This document shows, piece by piece, positions 29,675 through 36,709 of a stretch of DNA of 49,121 nt. The notes below the pieces were generated by a model. The model did not search any database, was not told the DNA's origin, and was given only the letters and a program-made list of their open reading frames with translations. Position 1 is the stretch's first letter. Every line of letters starts with the position of its first letter. A program made the translations under genes and the position numbers. The stretch is taken from positions 1-49,121 of IMG/VR virus record IMGVR_UViG_3300025325_000038; one strand, given 5' to 3'. The stretch comes from a virus.

Positions 29675-31048
29675 TTACGCGACCTTGACGCGCACCTTGT
29701 TGCTCCACGTCGGCGCATGGACGACCAGTCCGCCCATGAAGAAGACGATGAAGAGGTGCGTCAGCTGCCCGGTCACACCGATCGGGATCTCGAGGACCGT
29801 CGGGCCAGAGGCGCCGAGGTACGGGATCGCAATCGAGTCCTCGTCGAGGACGTAGACGTCTCGGACGGTGTTGTTCGAGTACGTGGCTGCCACATAACTC
29901 GAAACGGCACCACCCGGGACACCGTAGAACGGCAGAACGCCGGCGATCGTCTGGACCTTGGTGGCCCGGACACCGACCGTCTGGTCGCTGTCGTTCATGC
30001 CCATGATGATCCGGGTCTTCTCGTCCTGCTGCTCGTCGAAGGTGATCTGCTCGGCAGGAGCCCCGAAGAGGGCCGTCGGCGTGCCACCAGCCTCCGTGAT
30101 CGGCAGCACGGCGGCGTCGAACGCGCGCCGCAGGGAGCCGGTCGTGGTCGGAGCGGTGGCGGGGTCGACGTTCACGGCAGCTGCCGTGTTCTCGATGCCA
30201 CGGAGCCCATCGAACGAGTCGTCGTCGAACGGACCGATCTCGTTATTCAGGGTGCCCGTGTTGTCGGTCCAGTTGCCATGCAGGATGGTCTTCTGGTACC
30301 GACTCGACATTGCCCGCAGGCCAGCCTGCAGTTCGAGGCGCTCCGGGTTGAACCCGGCTCCGCCCTGCAGGACCGCGAACTGCGACTTGAGCGAGACGCC
30401 GCGCCGGGTGGCGAGGATGCCGACGTTCGTGAACTGACGAACGTAGGTCCCACGGTCATCCGTGACGGTGTCAAGCTCGCCGATCCAGTCGGCGTCGCCG
30501 TACGAGGTCATCTGGTTGTAGGCATGGACGAGGCCGTTCGCCGGGATCCTCGGGATCCGATCGAACAGCGGGAAGGTCCGCACGAACAGCTCGTACAGGA
30601 TGGGCTCGAGGTCCTGACGGATCAGGGCCGCAGCCGACGTGGTGTCGGCTGCCTTCTGGAGCTGGGGATCGAGCTGCCCCTGCAGCCCGCCGCCGGCGCC
30701 AGCGTAGCGCTCCTGCGCGCTGTAGCCGCCAGCCTGCAGCCAGCTGTGGAGGGGAACGCCCGTGTCCTGCCGCGAGGCCTGCTTTGCGAACAGCAGATGC
30801 AGCTCGCGAGAAGACTTCTTGTGCAGGGCCGTGCGGACGACCTCCATCTCCTCTTCATCCATGATCCTCTTCTGGATCATCGACTGCATCGGAGATGCAC
30901 CACCGGGCATGCCGTCACCCGGGGCCGCAAGGTCCTTGATGGCGAGGGACGATGGCGCCCCCTCGTTCAGGCGCGTGAGGATGGCGGTGAGCTGCTCGTG
31001 CGTCTCCCCGACGGACTTCTGCAGCTGCGCCAGAAGCTCTTCGCTCAT
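29675..31048 (-). CDS. major capsid protein (HK97 fold)
   Basis: This 457-residue protein starts with a coiled-coil-like N-terminal region (about residues 1-90). It continues with ADTTSAAALIRQDLEPILYELFVRTFPLFDRI, YGDADWIGELDTVTDDRG and the RQFTNVGILATRRGVSLKSQFAVLQ segment, typical of HK97-fold phage capsid proteins. The N-terminal part resembles a delta/scaffold region. It lies next to the prohead protease and before the head-tail connector and is followed by a terminator, exactly as expected for the major head protein. Confidence 0.85.
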   Translation of the reverse strand: MSEELLAQLQKSVGETHEQLTAILTRLNEGAPSSLAIKDLAAPGDGMPGGASPMQSMIQKRIMDEEEMEVVRTALHKKSSRELHLLFAKQASRQDTGVPLHSWLQAGGYSAQERYAGAGGGLQGQLDPQLQKAADTTSAAALIRQDLEPILYELFVRTFPLFDRIPRIPANGLVHAYNQMTSYGDADWIGELDTVTDDRGTYVRQFTNVGILATRRGVSLKSQFAVLQGGAGFNPERLELQAGLRAMSSRYQKTILHGNWTDNTGTLNNEIGPFDDDSFDGLRGIENTAAAVNVDPATAPTTTGSLRRAFDAAVLPITEAGGTPTALFGAPAEQITFDEQQDEKTRIIMGMNDSDQTVGVRATKVQTIAGVLPFYGVPGGAVSSYVAATYSNNTVRDVYVLDEDSIAIPYLGASGPTVLEIPIGVTGQLTHLFIVFFMGGLVVHAPTWSNKVRVKVA

Positions 31049-31054
31049 GGTCTC

Positions 31055-32398
31055 CTACTTCTTCAGCATCTTGATGACGTCAGCGTCGTAGACGCCTCCG
31101 GCGAGTCGATCAAGGGTCTCATCGGCCTTCTGGAGGTCAGGATCGGCGAACCGTCCGTCTTGTGTCTTGCGACCGACGGGCAGCTCGGCGAGCTTGCTCA
31201 CGATGGCTCGAGTCCCGTCGATGGACCGCTTGGCGATCTCGAGCGCAACGTCTCGCTCCTTGACGAGCTCGGCGTTCTCTGCCCGAGATGCGTTCAGCTG
31301 CCCAGTCAGGGCCTTGACCAGAGGATCCCCTGCATCGCTCGCAAGGGACTTCACGACTTCGCCAGCCTCGATGCTCGTAGGATCTCCGCCGTTCTCAGGG
31401 ATCGCCTGCGGGGTTAGGTCCTCGTCTGCCTTTGGCCTGCTTCGTCCGGTGTCGACCTCGACGACTTCCCCGCCCTCGCTGTCCTTCCAGACAGAGACTC
31501 GGGTCTTCTCGAGATCCTCGGGTGGATCGACCACGCTTTCCGTGGCCTCGTCTGATATCTCAGGCTCGGGCTCGTCTGCGACGAAGTCCTCTTCGTCTTC
31601 AGGCCCGGCCTTCTCGAGCTCAGTCGATGTGATAGCGGCTGCATGGAAGGCTTCCGCCTCCGGCGTCCCAGCCTTGGCGACGACCCGAGAGCTACCTTCG
31701 CCGTCGGAGGTCAGCTCGACCACGTCACCGAGCTCAGCCTGAACGAGCTCAGCCGGCTCGTCTTCGCCCATCTGCTTCAGAAGCTCCATGCGCTTGGCAA
31801 GGAGGAGCTGGCTGAAGCTGCCGTTCGGTCCCGGCTTGATGTCGGCCAGCGCCTTGACGGCATGATCGACCCAGCTCCGGCTGTTGGCCGGGAGGCTGAT
31901 GATCGAAGCCTCGACGAGGTCGGCATCATCGACGACGTATCGCCCTCCACCACTCTTGGCGAACGTCGCCCCGCCCTCTGGGACCATGGCGCCGACAGAG
32001 ATGCCGAGCTTGACCGCGTCTGACTCGATGAGCTCGAAGGTATCCACGGCGGTCTTGTTGGACTTCGCAACACGAACACCGATCCGCATGTCGTAGATCG
32101 GCTGCCCGGTGCGCTTATCGACCTCCCCGCTCTTGACGACCTTGGCTCGCTCGACGGTCCCGAAGACGTCCTGAGGGACTCGATACTCGTGGTTTAGGAA
32201 GATCGTCATGCCGACGGCCGATCCCGCCATCTTGCGGAGTGCCTTCTCGGTGATCTCGTCGCCGTGATGATCGCGGATCGTCGAGGATGCCACGCCCTCG
32301 ATCCTGAGCTGACCGTCGCTACCATCCGTTCTGGATGCGATCAGCCGTCCCTTCGTGAAGATCTTGAAGGTTGTCATCGCCTGAGCGATCTGATCCAT
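31055..32398 (-). CDS. prohead serine protease fused to scaffold region
   Basis: The 447-residue protein matures the procapsid. The N-terminal ~200 residues show the HK97/XkdF-type protease: SSTIRDHHGDEITEKAL, FLNHEYRVPQDVFG (catalytic His), LGISVGAMV (nucleophile Ser) and DLVEASIISLPANSRSW. The rest (about 205-447) is highly charged, with acidic and helical segments typical of a fused scaffold. It is followed by the major capsid protein. The fused layout, rather than separate genes, is common. Catalytic residue positions are read from motif context. Confidence 0.8.
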   Translation of the reverse strand: MDQIAQAMTTFKIFTKGRLIASRTDGSDGQLRIEGVASSTIRDHHGDEITEKALRKMAGSAVGMTIFLNHEYRVPQDVFGTVERAKVVKSGEVDKRTGQPIYDMRIGVRVAKSNKTAVDTFELIESDAVKLGISVGAMVPEGGATFAKSGGGRYVVDDADLVEASIISLPANSRSWVDHAVKALADIKPGPNGSFSQLLLAKRMELLKQMGEDEPAELVQAELGDVVELTSDGEGSSRVVAKAGTPEAEAFHAAAITSTELEKAGPEDEEDFVADEPEPEISDEATESVVDPPEDLEKTRVSVWKDSEGGEVVEVDTGRSRPKADEDLTPQAIPENGGDPTSIEAGEVVKSLASDAGDPLVKALTGQLNASRAENAELVKERDVALEIAKRSIDGTRAIVSKLAELPVGRKTQDGRFADPDLQKADETLDRLAGGVYDADVIKMLKK

Positions 32399-32401
32399 TC
32401 T

Positions 32402-33619
32402 CTAGGCCTCCGCTGGTATGCCCTCCTCCCGCTCCTGCGGCTTCGTGAGGGCTTCGATGTAGAAGTGGAAGCGGGCAGCCGCCTGATCCCACGAGAAGTT
32501 CTCTCTGACGTGTGCCAGCCCAGCCTCGGCGAGCTCCTTGCGCCGTTCCGGGTTCCTCGCCAGCAGCACCAGCTGCCCGGCCATGTCGTTCGCGTTGGTC
32601 AGGATCAGGTCGACCCCGTACGGGTTGGTCAGGAAGCTGATGCCCTCAACAAGGACACCGCCGGGGCCGACGACCTCGGTGATCGCAGAGCCAGATGTCG
32701 CGAGGATCGGTACCCCGCAGGCCATGGCCTCGGCGATGGTCAGCCCGAAGCCCTCTCCACGACTCGTGGTCAGGAAGAGGTCGAAGCAGTTCATGAGCGC
32801 CACGACATCTGGGATCGGCCAGTTATCGTCGTTGGTGACCATGTACTTCCCGCCACCACGAGAGATCAGCGCCTCGATATTCACCCCATGCTGGGGGGCG
32901 TTGATCTTGGTGTGGAAGACGGCGACCGTCTTACCTTCGACGAGACCCATCCGATAGGCGGTATCGATGACCCGCCACGTCGAGCCGTAGTCCTTCCGCC
33001 CGCTGTTCGTGTCGACACGCCCGATGACGAAGGCATCCTGCGGGATGTTGAAGGCCTCCCGGCAGCCAGCCTTGGAGTAGAGCGGACCGGCCACGATCGA
33101 CTCGATCGGGTGGTCATCGTCAACCGGATGGAAGACGTTCGTGTCGACGCCGTGGTAGACGAAGTGTTCGACTCCCATCATCTCGGCGCCGAACTGCGAC
33201 ATGGCGACGACGTTCGCGTACCGCTTGACGTCCAGCCACTCGGGCGGGATGCCGTATCCGTCGATCGGCAGGTAGGAGAGGACCGGCTGCTTCTGGGCCA
33301 ACTTCCCCTCGGTGTCGAAGCGATTGCCGAGGAGCCGCTTCCGAAGCTGTGGCGCGTCTTCGAGGGTGACCACTAGATCGGGCTCGAGGCGGTCGATCAG
33401 CTCGACGACCCTGTCGTATCCGAGCGGATGGCGAGCCTCGCCTGCGTTTGCCCGGTAGAGCTGAAGCGGTCCTGTGTATGGGTCAGCAGCTCCCCACAGG
33501 ACCGCCAGCGCATGGATCTCGTGCCCATATTGAGTGACGAGTCGTCCGCCGATCTCCTCGGCCACGCGCCCGAAGCCGGTCGGCGTTCCAGCGTCACCGA
33601 TCCAAAGTATCCGCGCCAT
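32402..33619 (-). CDS. GT4-family glycosyltransferase
   Basis: The 405-residue protein has the GT-B layout of family 4 glycosyltransferases: ARILWIGDAGTPTGFGRVAEEIGGRL at the N-terminus. IGRVDTNSGRKDYGS follows, and then SRGEGFGLTIAEAMACGVPILAT, the E-x7-E-type donor binding motif. The chain ends with a helical ENFSWDQAAARFHFYIEALT stretch. It lies in the structural operon between the protease and the fibre-like block. It may glycosylate virion proteins, as described for some phages that carry such genes near capsid genes, or a host glycan. The RmlB-like gene in the early operon could supply a sugar. Confidence 0.78.
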   Translation of the reverse strand: MARILWIGDAGTPTGFGRVAEEIGGRLVTQYGHEIHALAVLWGAADPYTGPLQLYRANAGEARHPLGYDRVVELIDRLEPDLVVTLEDAPQLRKRLLGNRFDTEGKLAQKQPVLSYLPIDGYGIPPEWLDVKRYANVVAMSQFGAEMMGVEHFVYHGVDTNVFHPVDDDHPIESIVAGPLYSKAGCREAFNIPQDAFVIGRVDTNSGRKDYGSTWRVIDTAYRMGLVEGKTVAVFHTKINAPQHGVNIEALISRGGGKYMVTNDDNWPIPDVVALMNCFDLFLTTSRGEGFGLTIAEAMACGVPILATSGSAITEVVGPGGVLVEGISFLTNPYGVDLILTNANDMAGQLVLLARNPERRKELAEAGLAHVRENFSWDQAAARFHFYIEALTKPQEREEGIPAEA

Positions 33620-33708
33620 GCGCCTCCTGAGGGACGGCGAGGCTCAGGTCTTCCGTCCCGTCCATTCGGGTGGGGGCCTTATCGGCCTCGCCTGAGTCCT
33701 GTATGAAG

Positions 33709-33750
33709 TTGCGGCGGCCTGCTCGTGCGCAGACTACCAGACCGCCGCAA
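33709..33750 (-). terminator. 9-bp hairpin downstream of the 33757-34398 gene
   Basis: TTGCGGCGG (33709-33717) pairs with CCGCCGCAA (33742-33750) across a 24-base loop in the 137-base gap before the glycosyltransferase gene. On the minus strand it is followed by CTTCATAC, so termination is plausible but weak. Confidence 0.5.
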
Positions 33751-33756
33751 GCGCTA

Positions 33757-34398
33757 TCAGCTGACCGTGATGTTCAGCGGTACGAGGATCTGAGAGCCAG
33801 CCTCAAGCTGATCCTCGTCGATCGTCTGGACATCGGCGACGTAGTCGCCAGCTGTCAGATGCAGGGGGCCGAAGACGAACGGTCCGCTGTCGGGCTCGAT
33901 CTCGGCGACCGTGACGGTCCCGGCACCACCGACGAGATCGGTATCGATGCCCTCGAGCGTCAGGTCATCCTTGCCTGACCACTTGCCCCCGATGAGGACG
34001 ACGAGCTGTCCGCCGACCTTCGAGATGGTCGTGTCAGTCCCGTCACCGAGGGCCTCGTTGATCGCGTCCGCGACCTCGTCGCTGTCGGGATAGAGGTAGT
34101 CAGGCGGGCCATCGTTGAAGTAGTAGATCGGATCGGTCGTGAAGTCTTCGTCATCCGTGTACAGGTAGAAGGAGACTTCGCCACTGTCGGCATCGATGTC
34201 GACGGTGAAGGCCTGTGGGCCTGTGCCAACCGGGCGCGGACCCTGAGAGAAGACCACGCTCTTCGCGCGCAGCTTGAAGGGAGAGGTGGCATCTCGCAGG
34301 GTCACCGCCGCCTGCGGATCGACTTCGCCCGTGACTGTGAACGTGATGCCCTTGAGTTCTGTCGGCGCGGCCGGCAGGTAGGTGAGCTTGGCCGTCAT
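33757..34398 (-). CDS. beta-rich virion-associated protein, unknown
   Basis: The 213-residue product is dominated by beta-like strands and acidic loops: GITFTVTGEV, SFYLYTDDED, GKDDLTLEGIDT, VTVAEIEPDSGPFVFGPLHL, LVPLNITVS. It resembles an Ig-like or beta-sandwich decoration/fibre protein. It lies beside the BppU-like gene (34452-34823) and repeat-bearing fibre genes, so it may be a capsid or baseplate accessory protein. I do not recognise a named family. Confidence 0.5.
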   Translation of the reverse strand: MTAKLTYLPAAPTELKGITFTVTGEVDPQAAVTLRDATSPFKLRAKSVVFSQGPRPVGTGPQAFTVDIDADSGEVSFYLYTDDEDFTTDPIYYFNDGPPDYLYPDSDEVADAINEALGDGTDTTISKVGGQLVVLIGGKWSGKDDLTLEGIDTDLVGGAGTVTVAEIEPDSGPFVFGPLHLTAGDYVADVQTIDEDQLEAGSQILVPLNITVS

Positions 34399-34451
34399 CA
34401 GGATCCTCCGTTCGGTTGGTTGCCGTTATCTGCGCGCATCCTACACCCGAC

Positions 34452-34823
34452 CTACACGCGCACAAGATCCCCCTCGATCACGAAGTCGCCGCCGGCAAGC
34501 GTGATCGTCTTGTCTGCAGAGTCCTTCCCCTGCAACCCCCATCGGTATGTGCCCGCCAGCCCATCGGTGTCGGCTGCCACGATCTCAACAGTCGCCATGC
34601 CCTTGTTGGCGACCTGATCGGGGTCGATGGTCACCCCACCCGGGTCGAGGGTCGTGTCCTTCTTGATGATCGCCAGCGCGTCAGCATCGTTGACGACCCG
34701 CTTGACGTAGAACCAGAGCGTCATGCCCGTCAGGTCGACCGGCACTGAAGGAGTCACGGACGTGTCGCTGACGAGGATGTCGAGCGTCCGATCGTCGCCC
34801 CTCGTGACCGTGAGCGTGCTCAT
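34452..34823 (-). CDS. BppU N-terminal-like baseplate/fibre protein
   Basis: The 123-residue product contains TVTRGDDRTLDILV, VPVDLTGMTLWFYVKRVV, GMATVEIVAADTDGLAGTYRWGLQGKDS and TLAGGDFVIEGDL. This is the strand order of the BppU/phage baseplate N-terminal beta-sandwich that links fibres to the baseplate. Its stop-start overlap (TGATG) with the repeat gene indicates coupled expression. Function is inferred from this resemblance. Confidence 0.6.
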   Translation of the reverse strand: MSTLTVTRGDDRTLDILVSDTSVTPSVPVDLTGMTLWFYVKRVVNDADALAIIKKDTTLDPGGVTIDPDQVANKGMATVEIVAADTDGLAGTYRWGLQGKDSADKTITLAGGDFVIEGDLVRV

Positions 34824-36709
34824 CAGGTGACCTCCGCCTCGATCTCCGGACGTACCTCGACTTCGCCCTCTGGTGCTGCCCGGACCGTCACATCGCCCTC
34901 CATCCCCCTGACTCCGACCGTGACCCCGCGATCATCTCGTACGGTGACGGCCGCGCTGATGGTCTCACGAACGGTGATGGTCGCGCGAGGTCGATGTGGG
35001 AAGAGCGCCGGGGGAATGGTCGAGATCCCGAACGCGGACCCAGCCCCAGAGGCAAGCCCAGCTCGTGGAGCAATCGAGAGTGAGGCCGGCGTTATGACCC
35101 CGGCCCCGATGGCGATCACGGCCAATGCCCCAACGCTCGAGCTCGGGCCACCGGCGGCCCCGGTCCCTGCGGCGGCACCGCTGTTCGTGATCAGGTCGGC
35201 AGAAAGTTGACCGGCCGATCCTGCCCCCGATGCTGTACTGCCACTCGACCCGACAGATGGCGATGCGCCACCGGCAGCGCCGGAACCAGATGCCAACCCG
35301 GCATTGACGCTGACGTTCTCGCTCGTTGAGATGGTCGCATCAAGAGCAGCGCCAGACCCTGTGGCGGCCCCAATCGTCGGCGAAACGGTGGACGTCGCCC
35401 CACCAGCGGATCCCGAGCCTGTCGCCGGATCGCCATTCGGCGCGAGCGACGCTGATGCATCAGGGGCCGTTCCTGCCCCGCTCGCCAGTGCTGGACTCGA
35501 CGCGATGGCGCTGGCGACCCCGAATGCTTCCCCAGAACCTGCAGCGGTGTCCCCATTCGGCGCGATCGAGGCTGAGGCATCGCTTGCGCCCCCCGATCCG
35601 GAGGCGAGACCAGCCTGAGCCTCAGTCGATGCCGCGACCGGGTTGCTGAAGGTCGCAGACCATGGGCCCCATGACGGAGCTCCGCCGCCAGTGTCAACGG
35701 ACGGATCGAGAGCAACACCGGAACCTGAGGCGAGGCCTGCATTGACGGCGACCGACGGCCCGGGGTCGCTGGCCACGCCGCTGCCGGTTGCATCTCCACC
35801 ACTCGTTTCGATGGCGGCGGTGATGGCGAGCGCAGAGCCTGTTCCGGCAGCATTGCTGGCCTCAGGCTGGACGTTGACCGAAGCGACAGACGCGGTGCCA
35901 GATCCAGCAGCGTGCTCAGCCGTTGGCGCGAGGCTGATGGCCGCTGTGTATGCTGCCCCGGTGCCCGCCGCCAGCTCGGCGTTGGCGTCCGTCGCGGGAG
36001 GGGCGGCATGGATAACGAGGAAGAGGGCATTGCCCGACTCGGCTGCCGAGAGGTCGCCATCCGCGTGGAGGGTGACCCCGGCTGCGCCCGTGGTCACGAA
36101 CCGGTGACCGAGGTCGCCTGAGGCGTCGAGGCCGGTCGTGCTGTTGTAGTGCGTCGCCGGACTCTCGACATAGTCGCCGTTCCACGTGATGAGGCCGCCC
36201 GTGTCGTCGATGGCATCGGTTGCCCGGCCCATCGTCGCGGAGTCGTCGCGGAACGAGACCATGCAGGCGACTGCGGCCCCATCAGGGATGTCTAGCGTGG
36301 ACTCGGCATCGACCGTGAATGGGTCGGCGGCGGCGATGGCGCCGACCGCGAAGACGGGCGTGGGCCACGTGTCGCCGGCTTCCTTCTGCCAGAGCATGAT
36401 GACGGCGTGCGCCTCGGTCGGCGCCGCCGACCAGTCAAGGCTCGGATCGCCATCACCCGACTGCCAGTCCCGGTACCATGCCGCCACCGACACCGAACCG
36501 CCGCCGTTGGTTGCGGCCGCCGTTCCGTCGGCGTCACTGTTGACGATGGGCGTCCAGCCCGACGGGTCCGAGACCGTGATGCTGAACGTCTTCCAGTTGG
36601 CGAACAGGAACATCCGGTCGCCAGCCGCGGGCGAACCGGGGATGGTGACGCTGGATGGGTCAGAGACGACCCGCGCCCATGCTCCTGCTGTCTTGAGTGA
36701 GGCGGTCAT
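34823..36709 (-). CDS. tail/fibre protein with Ala/Gly repeat region
   Basis: The start at ATG 36709 is a TGATG overlap, giving 628 residues. Residues 1-~238 form a beta-rich N-terminal domain (including SITVSDPSGWTPIV and GDTWPTPVF) that resembles the N-terminus of the 1668-residue tail protein. Residues ~240-561 are about 15 repeats of ~20 residues (such as ASASIAPNGDTAAGSGEAFG). The C-terminal ~67 residues are strand-rich with Val-Thr-Val-Arg repeats (AAVTVRDDRGVTVGVRG). This is likely an elongated surface fibre or decoration protein. Its N-terminal domain and repeats have relatives in two other genes. Confidence 0.65.
   Translation of the reverse strand: MTASLKTAGAWARVVSDPSSVTIPGSPAAGDRMFLFANWKTFSITVSDPSGWTPIVNSDADGTAAATNGGGSVSVAAWYRDWQSGDGDPSLDWSAAPTEAHAVIMLWQKEAGDTWPTPVFAVGAIAAADPFTVDAESTLDIPDGAAVACMVSFRDDSATMGRATDAIDDTGGLITWNGDYVESPATHYNSTTGLDASGDLGHRFVTTGAAGVTLHADGDLSAAESGNALFLVIHAAPPATDANAELAAGTGAAYTAAISLAPTAEHAAGSGTASVASVNVQPEASNAAGTGSALAITAAIETSGGDATGSGVASDPGPSVAVNAGLASGSGVALDPSVDTGGGAPSWGPWSATFSNPVAASTEAQAGLASGSGGASDASASIAPNGDTAAGSGEAFGVASAIASSPALASGAGTAPDASASLAPNGDPATGSGSAGGATSTVSPTIGAATGSGAALDATISTSENVSVNAGLASGSGAAGGASPSVGSSGSTASGAGSAGQLSADLITNSGAAAGTGAAGGPSSSVGALAVIAIGAGVITPASLSIAPRAGLASGAGSAFGISTIPPALFPHRPRATITVRETISAAVTVRDDRGVTVGVRGMEGDVTVRAAPEGEVEVRPEIEAEVT
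35027..35992 (-). repeat. tandem ~60-bp (20-residue) Ala/Gly/Ser repeat region, copy set 2
   Basis: About 15 in-frame units of the same repeat as in the 1668- and 859-residue proteins, with unit types such as ASxSIAPNGDxAxGSGxAxG. One segment is longer, with an added PSWGPWSATFSNP insertion, and another has the 24-residue type seen elsewhere. Confidence 0.7.

Noticed and set aside
29717-31417. 566-codon + strand frame opposite the capsid and protease genes
   Set aside because: It is the antisense of the major capsid and protease genes; long antisense frames are common in GC-rich DNA and the encoded sequence has no known motif.
32264-33376. 370-codon + strand frame opposite the GT4 gene
   Set aside because: It is a shadow of the glycosyltransferase and protease reading frames; no ribosome site or family features.
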